64,000 bases of DNA, from contig NC_030681.2 of NCBI RefSeq assembly GCF_000004195.4, positions 25,312,482 to 25,376,481 of the forward strand, in the 5' to 3' direction. Source of the stretch: Xenopus tropicalis. Taxonomy: Eukaryota > Chordata > Amphibia > Anura > Pipidae. How positions within the stretch are numbered: the first letter of the stretch is position 1; each line of letters opens with the position of its first letter. Below the pieces are notes generated by a model that saw nothing but the letters and a program-made list of their open reading frames with translations, did no database searches and was not told the origin of the DNA. The position numbers were made by a program, and so were the translations under genes. Shown here in pieces: positions 44,746 through 56,513 of this stretch.

Positions 44746-45539
44746 GAAATTGTGCTGCATTTACCTTTGTAATAAACTGATCTGGCTGAAATACTTTCTT
44801 AGGATACTATAATTTTGTTAAACTTACAAAATATATATAATATAGATTTACTGTTATTGTATGTAGTTTTCCTTAAGGATATAATAACTACCCTTCTTTG
44901 GGATATGATCATAAACAAGCCATTCAGATGAAGGGGAAATAAAGGAGAGAGTTGTTTTTTTGCAGAATTTTCTCATGCAGATTAACTTTTTTTTAAACTG
45001 AAATTATTTTAATGAAGCTCAGAATCTCTCCTTTCTTGTAGCAACGCATGTTCCTTCTATCAAAGTCCATTCAGGTCACATGGATCCATCCCTAGGCTGG
45101 GTCACCCAGTTTAAGAAAAAAAATGTCTTGGGAAAACCCCTCCTCCCGTTTCATTTATCTCCTTCTGGAAGCTTTGAAGATTAAGGCTTAAATATAAGCT
45201 TAATGGATCCTTCAATTGCCACTTTTATTTGAAAAATGTAATTAACTAATTTAAATCAGTGATATTAAATGATCTATCTCCAAAATGATATTTAAAGGTA
45301 TTTAAAGAATGGCTTTGTATTAAACTTTTAATGGTTTGGTAGAAATGGAGGCATAATAAAGAACTGCATAAAAAGATCTTACAAAGATACAATTTTGTTT
45401 TGTCCTTGTCTAAGAGGTTTGTTTGATCAGAATTCAGGTAGAACATATTGATATGATTAAGTACTTCTTGTAGGTATTTCCTACAAAGTACCTTTTTTAA
45501 GGGTTAAAAGAATTGAGATATGGAAAAGGGACACTGTAA
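44746..45539. other. No recognisable feature
   Basis: AT-rich spacer before the satellite. No coding or repeat signature was recognised. Confidence 0.4.
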
Positions 45540-47385
45540 ATATAGACCACTACGTATTGGAACACAGCCATTGGGAACATAGACCCTTGTCTAATGGAAC
45601 AGAGCCACTCAGAGGCGATCATAGATCCCTTCATGGTGAAACAGAGAAATTGGGAACATAGACCTCTGTATTATAGAATAGTGCCATTGGGAACATAGAG
45701 CTCTGCATAATAGAACAGAGCCATTGGGAACATAGATCCCTGCATAATAGAACAGAGCCATTGGGAACATAGATCTTTGTATTACAGAACAGTGCCATTG
45801 GGAACATAGATCTCTGCATAATAGAACAGAGCCATTGGGAACATAGAGCTCTGCATAATAGAACAGAGCCATTGGGAACATAGATCCCTGCATAATAGAA
45901 CAGAGCCATTGGGAACATAGATCCCTGCATAATAGAACAGAGCCATTGGGAACATAGATCCCTGCATAATAGAACAGAGCCATTGGGAACATAGATCTCT
46001 GCATAATAGAACAGAGCCATTGGGAACATAGATCCCTGCATAATAGAACAGAGCCATTGGGAACATAGATCCCTGCATAATAGAACAGAGCCATTGGGAA
46101 CATAGATCCCTGCATAATAGAACAGAGCCATTGGGAACATAGATCCCTGCATAATAGAACAGTGCCATTGGGAACATAGATCCCTGCATAATAGAACAGT
46201 GCCATTGGGAACATAGAGCTCTGCATAATAGAACAGAGCCATTGGGAACATAGATCCCTGCATAATAGAACAGAGCCATTGGGAACATAGATCCCTGCTT
46301 AATAGAACAGAGCCATTGGGAACATAGATCCCTGCATAATAGAACAGAGCCATTGGGAACATAGATCCCTGCATAATAGAACAGAGCCATTGGGAACATA
46401 GATCCCTGCATAATAGAACAGAGCCATTGGGAACATAGATCCCTGCACAATAGAACAGTGCCATTGGGAACATAGATCCCTGCATAATAGAACAGTGCCA
46501 TTGGGAACATAGATCCCTGCATAATAGAACAGTGCCATTGGGAACATAGATCCCTGCATAATAGAACAGTGCCATTGGGAACATAGATCCCTGCATAATA
46601 GAACAGAGCCATTGGGAACATAGATCCCTGCATAATAGAACAGTGCCATTGGGAACATAGATCCCTGCATAATAGAACAGAGCCATTGGGAACATAGATC
46701 CCTGCATAATAGAACAGTGCCATTGGGAACATAGAGCTCTGCATAATAGAACAGAGCCATTGGGAACATAGATCCCTGCATAATAGAACAGAGCCATTGG
46801 GAACATAGATCCCTGCATAATAGAACAGAGCCATTGGGAACATAGATCTCTGCATAATAGAACAGAGCCATTGGGAACATAGATCTTTGCATTACAGAAC
46901 AGAGCCATTGGGAACATAGAGCTCTGCATAATAGAACAGAGCCATTGGGAACATAGATCTCTGCATAATAGAACAGAGCCATTGGGAACATAGATCTCTG
47001 CATAATAGAACAGAGCCATTGGGAACATAGATCTCTGCATAATAGAACAGAGCCATTGGGAACATAGATCCCTGCATAATAGAACAGAGCCATTGGGAAC
47101 ATAGATCTCTGCATAATAGAACAGAGCCATTGGGAACATAGATCCCTGCATAATAGAACAGAGCCATTGGGAACATAGATCTCTGCATAATAGAACAGAG
47201 CCATTGGGAACATAGATCTCTGCATAATAGAACAGAGCCACTGGGAACATAGATCTTTGCATTACAGAACAGTGCCATTGGGAACATAGAGCTCTACATA
47301 ATAGAACAGTGCCATTGGGAACATAGATCCCTGCATAATAGAACAGAGCCATTGAGAACATAGAACCCTGTGTAATGGTACAGAG
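45540..47385. repeat. 37-bp satellite, about 49 copies
   Basis: The unit 'ccattgggaacatagatcc' plus 'ctgcataatagaacagag' repeats every 37 bp. Variants: gatccc, gatctc, gagctc, gatctt; aacagag or aacagtg. One irregular unit near 45606. Edge units differ most and share '...taatgg' (45593, 47374), while central units are homogenised. On the minus strand the unit has no stop in any frame, so long open frames (up to 576 codons, 45631-47361) arise with a 37-residue period; I do not regard these as a gene. Confidence 0.95.
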
Positions 47386-47632
47386 TAATGTTAGAGATTC
47401 TTTAAGCTATAACATAATTTAAATATATTAAACACTATTCGATATTATTTCAATGGAGATGCTTTTGTGAGTTGAGTATAAAGAACTTTATACAGTACTT
47501 AGAGACTAAACAGCTGCGAAAATAGTGTACATACAAATGAGGGGCGGATCCACAGGAAAAGTTATTGTTGAAGCTGAATATATTCCCTCTTTCAATACCC
47601 ATAATACACCCCATAGAAATATGTGTATATGC
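47386..47632. other. No recognisable feature
   Basis: Short AT-rich spacer. Confidence 0.4.
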
Positions 47633-47636
47633 TTAA

Positions 47637-47909
47637 GGGAGAAGAAAAGGTACAATCACTGGGGGGTTCCAAAATGGTAGGAACCCCTCACTGAATGTAT
47701 TCACTTTTTCACTCTACTGCGCATGCAACGGGCCCGGGATTCTGCAGACAGACAAGAGAAGGAGGAGGATCGCTGGCTCACAGCTGCCCCGGGCTGGTGC
47801 AGTTTCCTCCTAACAGGAACACCAGCCCGGGGTATAAAGTAAGCGATTACAATCACTAGGGGGTGCCTAACATTTTGTCACCCCCAGTGATTTTACCTTT
47901 TCTTCTCCT
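47637..47909 (+). mobile_element. AGGAGAAG TTAA MITE
   Basis: TTAA at 47633-47636 and 47910-47913. Ends 'gggagaagaaaaggtac' and 'ttttaccttttcttctcct'. Internal 'acaatcactggggggtt' and inverted 'ggtgcctaacattttg' are shared with 32902-33369. Confidence 0.85.
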
Positions 47910-47913
47910 TTAA

Positions 47914-50367
47914 TGAATAGTATGGATATATAGAACAGATATATAGAATAGTATAGGAATGATTTCAGATATTTTGTAAGATTCATATCAGCTGATGGCC
48001 TAAATTCACCAGAGTGATTACTAGCACTTAGTAAAGCAGCCTGTTAATATGCTGACAAATAAATCAGAGCTGTATGGGGTTGTTGCTATGCCAAATCACA
48101 CTGTGGTGACTACAGAAAGCCTGACAATATTAGGGAAGGAGTAACAACCAAGACACTTGGCCAGCATTATCTTCTGAACTCCTAATCCAAAGCAAAAGGA
48201 AAAAAGTGCCCCGTCATGCTGTAATCTCATTTGGAAAAGTCAAATTGCTATTAAGCAAATGTCCTCCCAAGGCAAGAAACTGGAGCCTGTTGGTGGAATA
48301 TTGTGCAAAGAAGTTGATGGAACATAATAGACCATGTGAAAAGCTCAGTGGGTTAATAAGATTGGTCATGCTACAAATCCTGGCCTATAAAGAAGATACT
48401 GGAACTGTTCTTCTCACGTTATCCAAGAACCAGATTATCTTTCTGCCTTCTGCCTCTACGCACTGTACATACGTCTTTCTCTTTACCATTTTGTTTTAAC
48501 CTTCCATAACTATTGCCATTTTTCCATACATTTTGTCACCAATATTTAACAATAGGCAAAGCAAAAATAGTTTCCCCAATGAATAATAGTAAAGATAAAG
48601 GTGCACACTTTAGGTTTGAGTTCAAGTTCTCAAACTCAAAAGGAAGATCCAGAACATGTACATTGTTCCATTGTTCAACCAGTGCCTAAAATGAGTCCAT
48701 GTATGGGCTGTCCATGACATTGGTCTCCATGTTGATGAAGGCATCTACATGTGTGGTTCATATGTGGTTCGACCACTCTGCAGAGTGTCTTGGGTGATTG
48801 GTTATTCATTTGGCTGTTCTTTCCCTTGTTACAAATAACCCAATCTGTGTAAGGTCTATATAATTTATTTAGTATGACCATATAAAGCACAGAGCCAATC
48901 ATTTGCACAACTGCGGTTATCTGCGTTTTTTACAGAGTGAAATTCTCAGCCTTTTTTGACTTGATACTAACATGATCTTTAAACAGTGGCAACCAGTGCC
49001 AAGGACAAGTACAAAGGGAAACCAGTAAAGAAACCCATAGCAGCCAACAAGCAAAGGATGTTATTGGCCCAGTACAGTCAACATAATGAAGGAATATTTC
49101 TGATTGGTTACTTCCGGCAGTTCATACATCAAACTGCTGATTTGTTTTATAATTGACATGTTGTAAGATGAACTATATTGCCCCTGTCTATAAAATGCAA
49201 GCTAAATGCCACCAATGCATAGTTCCTGCCTGTATTTTATATCCACTTCCTTTCCCTTATGAGGATGCCGTCTCTAATTATTACCACTCAGCTCATCCTA
49301 GTCCAGAAATGAAAGCACATGATTAACCCCGCCAGGCTGCATGTTACCCTTCTAAGGTGTTTGCAACTGGATGCAATTAACATCATAAAACCTCCTTGAC
49401 GCAGTTAAGAGGGGAAGTTTCTGGAAAAGCCGAGTTTACTGCTTTACTGCATTGCTTTATATATGCTAGCTCTAGTTACCCTTTACAGCATATCGATGGC
49501 AATAACAGCATGCGTTACTCAATAAGCTCTTTTACTGTATGGTAAAAGAAATCCCTAGAGCCTTGTCTTATCTTTTCTTTTTTAGTTGCAAAATACGGCC
49601 AAATACCCATCTGGATGTCAGTATATATTTTTGAAATCCCTGGGGCAGGCAAAGTTTTCTGAGTTACAGAATGGACACCCAGATCCAGCTAAAGTCTGAC
49701 ACCTGCAGAAACTCAGTTCCAAGAGAAACACACCCAGACCATGGGTGACCCTTTGTAAATTCTATTCCAAATACACACTAATGATAGTCTTTTGTAATAA
49801 AATGAATGCTATGACAGTACATACGCTATATCCAGGAATGCATGGAACAGGAGTGAGAGTAGGGCAGGTCTATTCCACTCTATTGAGCACCCCAGACTGT
49901 AGCAAATGAGATTAAACAACTGTTTACTAAGTTTAGTAAGTTACTATTTTTTTATATGCTTGTCAGGCATAGCTGGTTGGATTGATTGGCAGATTATACA
50001 GCTAGCAATGGCAAGTTTCCAGGCAAAATTAGGTCAGGATAAAATCATTTTAGAGCGCTAAAGAAGGCACAAGAGAGGCACACCTTTGTTTAATATGCCT
50101 GTACTGCGTCTCCAGATGATCAGTCAGTTCCTTCACACCACATGCACTAAAATTTGGATAGCAAAGTAAATGCAATTGCCTTTAAAGCAGGGATGTGTGG
50201 ATTGGGGCTCATTGCTGCGCTGCCTGTTTCTTCTTTCCCCTACGCAGCATTCTGTGAGCTCATTTGTCAATCAAGTGTAAGTCCCGGTAAAGCTGCATGG
50301 GGATTGGATGGGCTGGAGAGGAAGTTTAAACTTCCCCCATCCAATCCCTGTGTAGCTGTACTGGGAC
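47914..50367. other. Long stretch without supportable features
   Basis: About 2.4 kb with none of the window's repeat families. Open frames (48206-48499, 48675-48908, 50154-50411) lack domains and splice context. 49240-49480 looks single-copy. Confidence 0.35.
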
Positions 50368-50371
50368 TTAA

Positions 50372-50788
50372 AGGAACAGTAACACCAAAAAATGAAAGAG
50401 CTTTAAAGTAATAAAAATATAATGCACTGTTGCCCTGCACTGGTAAAACTGGTGTGTTTGCTACAGTAACACTACTATAATTTATATAATAAGCTGCTGT
50501 GTAGCCACGGGGGCAGCCATTCAAGCTGGAAAAAAGGAGAAAAGGCACAGGTTACATAGCAGATAACAGATAAGTTCTGTAGAATACAATAGTGTTTTAA
50601 CTGTTAGCTGCTATGTGCCTGTGCCTTTTCTCCTTTCAATGGCTGCCTCCATGGCTATACAGCAGCTTATTTATATAAATTATAGTAGACTTTCTGAAGT
50701 AAACACACAACTTTTACCAGTGCAGGGGAGCAGCACATTATATTTTAGTTACTTTTATACACTTTCATTTTTTGGTGTTACTGTTCCT
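50372..50788. mobile_element. AGGAACAGTAACACC foldback MITE, TTAA-flanked
   Basis: TTAA at 50368-50371 and 50789-50792. Ends 'aggaacagtaacaccaaa' and 'tttggtgttactgttcct'. The arms pair over about 190 bp ('ttatataataagctgctg', 'aggagaaaaggcacagg'). Kolobok/piggyBac-type by its duplication. Confidence 0.9.
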
Positions 50789-50957
50789 TTAAACTTCAGT
50801 GAGAAAGGAGCAGGGCAGAAATCTGTGTAGGGGAAAGAACATGCCGGTACCAGAGCTCTCTCCCTTCTCAAGTCTGCAGCTCACTGAGGGGGGTTGGCTA
50901 TCCAACTCATGATCTTGGCTAATCCACGTAAGTGCAGCACTGCAGGGCCCCAGTTAA

Positions 50958-51120
50958 AGGGCACCTATCACCAAAAAATTGTTTCCTCCACCAGAGGTGT
51001 AGGGTAATACAGCCCCCACTCCAATCATGGGAAACAGTTTTTTTTTCACAGAATATGCCCCTCGCCAGCAATAAGCCACCTGTGCCAGGAGGGAGCTCCC
51101 CATGTTGGGGCAAGTGACAC
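50958..51120 (+). mobile_element. TTAA MITE, left part only
   Basis: TTAA at 50954-50957 is followed by 'agggcacctatcaccaaa', a frog MITE start known to me only loosely. No inverted right end was found. Confidence 0.45.
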
Positions 51121-51124
51121 TACT

Positions 51125-52920
51125 CGCTCATTATACACATGTGTGTGACGTAAGCTTGAGAGGCGCATCTACAGCTCCTACGTCAGGTGCATGATCAGCA
51201 AGCCAGGAGAATTGCTCATGATGTGAATGGGCCCTATACAACATGGCCTCCCAAACTGGGCCCTGTAATTTCTGATGGCAACCCTGTATATGGTTGATGT
51301 GGGGGGTGCTGTGAATTCCTAATAAACTTCCCTTCCCTTGTCTGTGAGTGCTTCCAGATTGTGTGACTTTATTTATATATATTGTATCAACTGGTAGTAA
51401 TTATTGTAATGAGGTTCACCATAAGAATTCCATTCCTTGCACTTACAGTAGCACGTTGCTCCAGAGGTCTTTGTGTTCCCATACAGAGCTGCACTTTACT
51501 CTCAATACAGCACTGCCTGCCCTTGGAGCCAGTGTATACAAAGACCATGAGCGGTGGGTAGCACAAGGGCACCCTGGAATGCCCCTCCTCACTTGGGTGC
51601 CATTGAGATGTGTAGGCTAGGGGGCACCAGGATAGGGGGCGCCAAGCACCTGAACAGAATATTTCCCCAGGTGCAAGTGCTCTGTGTATGGGCCCCATGA
51701 ACCCTTTAGAGTTTTTAAATTTGCACGTAGGGCAATAGTAATAGTTATCCAAGGTCTCAGGATGTGACAAACACATTGAAACAAGACCTTTGATTTGTAT
51801 ATATATATATAATATTGTTTAAATTCTGATATTGCATGTCTGTAGTAATATTTGTTTGAAGAATAACATGTGACTATTTTACTGTATCTGGGATTAGTGC
51901 CAGTATAAAATGCTGTGAGTCTGTCATGAGAAGCCTTTGTACTCATACTGTACGTTTGGGGCTAAATAACACTGTCTGCACTTGACCCGTAATAATGGTT
52001 TCGTGTCCTCTCTAATAAAAATGTGCAGCATCTGATTTTGCTTGTAAAACCTTTGCTTTGATTAATATGTATTTTGAGGTTGTTTTAAAAAAAATCTGTG
52101 GTTGGCCCTTGCTTTAATTGACCCTTTTTTACATGTTTTGCTGCCAATTTACTGTTTTTCTGTGGATTTCAGGCTACTTTGGGAAAATGCCTTTGTACTG
52201 CACATGTGAAATTATCATGGGGGTAATTACGGATGTGATGAACTTGGCTGTAGGCCGTCGACTCTGCTCCTTGTGCCATTAAACTTCTGTGATATCACTT
52301 GGCTCTTTCTTATGAGATGTGAGGGCTGATTTAAAAAAAAAAACTGCAGGCAAGGTGCAAAAAATGAGCACAAAATGCTCTGCTTTTTTGCACGTTACAG
52401 CTTTTTCAGTTGGTTGCACCCCATAAATGTAAGTTATTCAAAGCAGAAACCTTCTTCCAGGCATATCAGAAATTCAGCACTAATTACTTATTGAAAACTC
52501 TGTATATTTTTTTATTCTGTTCCTTTGTCTATGAAAACCGATGTTCTCTCTTGGAACCTAAACCATGACGTTACCCTCAATATACTTGGAAAACAATAAG
52601 GAAAGTGCCACACCAAGCCCTGTAAAAGTATTGTAGACACAAGGCACCCTTCATAATCTTCCATAGCTTTTTAACCCATACTAATTAGAGGTTCTCCAAA
52701 CACCTCCAAGAGCCAGAAATGACAAGGTCCACTATTGCTCAAATGGCTGCTATGAATTAGACCCTACAACCATGGCTTGCTACAGTCAAGCAGTGTCAGA
52801 TTCGGGCATGCAGGGCCCATTGGTGCTGCCACCTTGAGGAAGGAGCTCAGGGATTATAGAGCACTGAGATACCTCTGTCCTTTTGGTATGGTTGATTATT
52901 TTTTTTTCTCTAAATGTAGG
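51125..52920. other. No supportable feature
   Basis: A short TA run lies at 51798-51811. Open frames near 51348-51776 overlap on both strands without domains. Confidence 0.35.
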
Positions 52921-52927
52921 TGTAGTA

Positions 52928-53255
52928 CAGGTATCGGATCCCTTATCTGGAAACCCATTATCCAGAAAGTTCCAAATTACGGAAAGGCCATCTCCCATAG
53001 ACTCTATTTTAATCAAATAATTCACATTTTTAAAAATGATTTCCTTTTTCTCTCTAATAATAAAACAGAACCTTGTACTTGATCCCAACTAAGATATAAT
53101 TAATCCTTATTGGAGCCAAAACAATCCTATTGGATTTAATTACTGTTCAAATAATTTTATTAGCAGACTTAAGGTAGGAGATCCGAATTACTGAAAGATC
53201 CCTTATCCGGAAAACCCCAGGTCCTGAGCATTCTGGATAATGGGTCCCATACCTG
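52928..53255 (+). mobile_element. CAGGTATGGGA MITE, single-core copy
   Basis: Ends 'caggtatcggatccc' and 'ggtcccatacctg' between TA dinucleotides. One core unit ('cttgtacttgatcccaac', 'aacaatcctattgg'). It is the best unexpanded reference for the amplified copies. Confidence 0.85.
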
Positions 53256-53297
53256 TAATATGCCCAAAGGACATACACAAGACAACAGCAGCTACAC

Positions 53298-53605
53298 TTC
53301 AGACTGATTCAGCAACTTATCTGCCCCCCCCCGCACCTTTGGGCCTACCCAACCAATATCTGGCCTAAATTTGTCTATATATCGATTGGGCAGGTTTGAT
53401 TTCCCTGTCGGATTGGGTATCGGCTCATTGATATGGTCCTCGCTCCAATGGGTCCGATTCCTGTCACTGTAATTGATTGTTTAGCCCTCGGCCAAGCAAA
53501 CACATTACTCCAATATCACCCACCTTAGGTGGACATGTCGGTGGAAAGATCCGCTCATTTGTTGAGATTTCCAGCCAAGCAGATCTTGGCAGGTCTATGG
53601 CCACC
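53298..53605 (-). mobile_element. Family B GGTCCCCATACAC-type MITE, one end
   Basis: 'aaccaatatctggcc', 'gattgggcaggttt' and the end 'tctatggccacc' match family B/A MITEs (20597, 63615). The left terminus is missing. Confidence 0.6.
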
Positions 53606-54258
53606 TTTAGACAAAACACCTTATCATTATTTAAAGATGTATTTGCCAATAATGTGCAATTAGACCATTACACCATCACATGGAAACAACTACCAGGCAC
53701 TAGAAACATATTATAGCCCCAAACCTAGATAAACTGATAAAAGAATAAAGTAATATAGATTATTTCTTTTTATATATGTAACATTTGTGCCCTGTTAAGC
53801 AATGCTCTCAAATTGCAGTTTTTATCCATTCATTAGGAAATAAAAGCTAAAAATACATCACAAGATAATGTGAGTTTAGGAGAGTGTGGGCTATTTAACT
53901 ACGCAAAGCCTACTGTTTTAAAGCTTGACCAGAGAATCTGTCCCACTTACGTTTTCCATTACACGGGTATTGTTTGCATGAAAGGAGGAACCGTAATCAT
54001 CTTTTCTTTGGTACTAAATGGATTAATTAGGTGATAGCTACCAAGTCCTTTAGAACTTTACATGAGGCTTCTACAATTGCTTGACACCCCACAAAACAAT
54101 GGAAAATCTATCAATTTACTGGAAAAGGAAGAGTTTCACACAATTAACACTTCATTCTCTATGTCAGCAAGCATCTAGCAATTATTCCTAGTTTAGCCAT
54201 TTATAGCATAAGAAGCTACACCAAGTCTTGAGCTAAAAGAACCATATTTAAAGGATAT

Positions 54259-54268
<10 letters not shown>
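53606..54268. other. No recognisable feature
   Basis: AT-rich spacer. Confidence 0.4.

Positions 54269-54322
<54 letters not shown>
54269..54322. repeat. (TA)n microsatellite
   Basis: Uninterrupted TA repeat directly left of the motif-bearing unit. Confidence 0.95.
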
Positions 54323-54324
<2 letters not shown>

Positions 54325-54440
54325 TGCCTTGAGAAAGGTCCCGATGGGGACCGAAACGTAACGTTGGCTGTTCATGCGTTTTTAATACACAATTGATTGT
54401 TTTTGGAATATAACTCGGTGTTGCTGGTCTTTTTTGGATA
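54323..54440 (+). repeat. TA-flanked unit with hammerhead-like motif
   Basis: 'cttgagaaaggtcccg' and 'ggggaccgaaacg' form a perfect 6-bp stem (ggtccc/gggacc) followed by GAAAC. Upstream 'ttgagaa' resembles the CUGANGA of hammerhead ribozymes but with two core changes. TA tracts flank both sides. Probably a remnant of a retroelement; family not established. Confidence 0.4.
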
Positions 54441-54442
54441 TA

Positions 54443-54474
<32 letters not shown>
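54439..54474. repeat. (TA)n microsatellite
   Basis: TA repeat with one 'catata' break, right of the motif-bearing unit. Confidence 0.9.
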
Positions 54475-54579
54475 GAAATTATAAAACGTATGCTTTAGGC
54501 TTTTGCATAATACCAAGACCATCACAGTGCCTCAGAATCTTTGATCGTTGAGATGTGCTCCAGTGCCATCATCAGAAAC

Positions 54580-55240
54580 TTAGGGGCCCCGTACAAGTCA
54601 TTTATATGGGGCCCCCATGAACACAAGCATGCATTGACAAAATTTTGGCCACGCCCCTAGTGTGTGCAATAAAACATCTGATGTTACACTATAATAAGCA
54701 GTTCATATAATTAGCACATGCATTGATTAATGTGTTTATTGGGGGTCAGTAAAGTTTGCCCAAAGTTTAAACCCTACACTCCTTCCTGCCCCTGCTTTGA
54801 GCTGTCTTTGCTTGATATGAAAGTTATGTAAGTTTTTGTATAAGTTAGATAAACTGTGCAAATTTAGGGGCCCAATGATCTAATTCATCAATATAAACAG
54901 CTGATATTACTCTATAATAAGCCTTTCATATATAGTTACAATGAATAATTAATGTTCTAATAAATCAGTCAGTTCATTGGGGGCAGTGAAATTTACCTTA
55001 AGTTTTTTAATTCATTTATGGTCAGTGGAGTTTGTCCCCCCTGTCCCTGTCAAGCTTCTCTGTGTTGTATTTTGCTTGATACGCAAGTTTTTAGATAAAT
55101 AGTGTCAGGTTTGCCAAAACTTTATATGTAACTTATGCAATTTGTGTAATGTTCACTACATGACTGGGCCCCATTTCAGAAGAGGATTTCACTGGGTTCA
55201 GCACAACTGTGCACCCTCCCCCCACCCGATGGTGGCCCTG
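54580..55240. repeat. Repeat-like region with internal duplication
   Basis: 'ctataataagcagttcat' (54689) and 'ctataataagcctttcat' (54912) head two similar blocks of about 220 bp ('attgggggtcagtaaag' / 'attgggggcagtgaaat'; 'ttgcttgatatgaaag' / 'ttgcttgatacgcaag'). Edges with 'aggggccccgtac' and 'ggtggccctgacc' look MITE-like. Confidence 0.45.
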
Positions 55241-55444
55241 ACCAGCTCACAAGATGCTGTATATACAGAACACATTACAGCTGAATGGATAGATTGATAA
55301 GGTCGCCAAATGAATATATCTTTGCACCCAAATTGGTTAGACAAAATCTTTTGTGATCATGAGTTTTTCAAACCTGCCAGATATCTTGCTAATTTTCTGC
55401 TGATTGGCAGATGCCGTATAGAGGCCAATAATCTGCTGACTTAA

Positions 55445-55784
55445 GGTGGCCATACACGTGGCGATCCGACGATGTTTCGTACGACCATCGGTCGCACGAA
55501 ACATCGTAAGATCCGCCACACACCATTCAGGGCTGAATCGGCAGGTAAGGAGGTAGAAACAATAGGATTTCTACCTCCTTCTGCCGATTCAGCTCTGAAG
55601 GGAGAATTTTGGTCAGGCGCCTTCTATGGCGCCCGATCAAAATTTTCAAACTTGTCCGATCGGCGAGTCGTCCGATATCGGCAGCTTCCTGCGATATCGG
55701 TCGACTCGCCGACATGCCATACATGCACCGATTATCGTACGAAACGAGGTTTCGTACGATAATATCGGTGCGTGTATGGCCACC
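55445..55784 (-). mobile_element. GGTGGCCATACAC MITE (family A)
   Basis: TTAA at 55441-55444, worn TTCA after 55784. Ends 'ggtggccatacacgtgg' and 'cgtgtatggccacc'. The body is the inverse of 12656 and 38804 ('ggaggtagaaac', 'gtcgactcgccgacatg'). Confidence 0.85.
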
Positions 55785-55969
55785 TTCAGGCTGAAGGGGC
55801 CAGGGCTTTTATAAACTCATGTATGTCCTACTTATTCTTCACTGGTATTACTGATTGCCTAACAAAATCAAATTCCTCAATCATTACTGTTGTATGTGCT
55901 GGTACAGCAAGTTCAGTATATATACTTTGGGCCAGATTCTAAACAAGTTTATCAGTTTAAGCAGAGTAA

Positions 55970-56316
55970 GGGCTCTGGCACACGGGGAGATTAGTCTCCC
56001 TGTTTGCGGGCGACTAATCTCCCCGAAATGCCATCCCACCGGCAAAAATGTAAATCGTCGGTGGCATGGCATACGCGGCGCAGCAATTTCCTTGAAATCG
56101 CTGAAGTTTCCTCTCAAGGCAACTTCCGCGATTTCAGGGAAAACGTGGCGCCGCGTATGCCATCCCGCGACAAAACTCCCTGTTCACGGGCGACTAATCT
56201 CCCCGAGTTGCCTTCCCCTGCCATCCCACCGGCGAAAATGTAAGTTGCCGGTGGGATGGCAGACGCGAACAGGGAGTTTTGTCGCGGGCGACTAATCTCC
56301 CCATGTGCCAGAGCCC
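55970..56316. mobile_element. GGGCTCTGGCACACGG foldback MITE, TAA-flanked
   Basis: TAA at 55967-55969 and 56317-56319. Ends 'gggctctggcacacgg' and 'atgtgccagagccc'. An extra partial repeat of the arm ('gactaatctccccg' at about 56005 and 56190) makes it the longest of the four copies. Confidence 0.85.
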
Positions 56317-56319
56317 TAA

Positions 56320-56513
56320 GGGTGAAGACACAAGGAACTACTAGTAGCAGCTACTTGTCACGGCTACTAAAAGAGACAATGCTGATCATTTACTGATAAT
56401 TGTCTCTACGTGTGTTTTAGCAGAGGCAATTCTCAGTATTGTCTATAGCAGGGTATTTTCTGGTGTTTAGTAGCCATGATAAGTAGCTGCTACAAGTATC
56501 TCTGTGTGTCTAA
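56320..56513. mobile_element. Foldback MITE abutting the previous one
   Basis: 'gaagacacaaggaactac' with 'tagcagctacttgtcac' on the left pairs with 'tgataagtagctgctac' and 'ctctgtgtgtc' on the right. It starts directly at the TAA of the neighbouring element. Superfamily not determined. Confidence 0.6.

Noticed and set aside
45631..47361. 576-codon open frame on the minus strand and two overlapping long frames
   Set aside because: All three frames are open because the 37-bp unit lacks stops. The products are the same 37-residue cycle started at different phases. No splice, promoter or family evidence.
54325..54362. Active hammerhead ribozyme
   Set aside because: The CUGANGA core is altered at two or more positions and stem III is not convincing; kept only as a fossil-motif observation.
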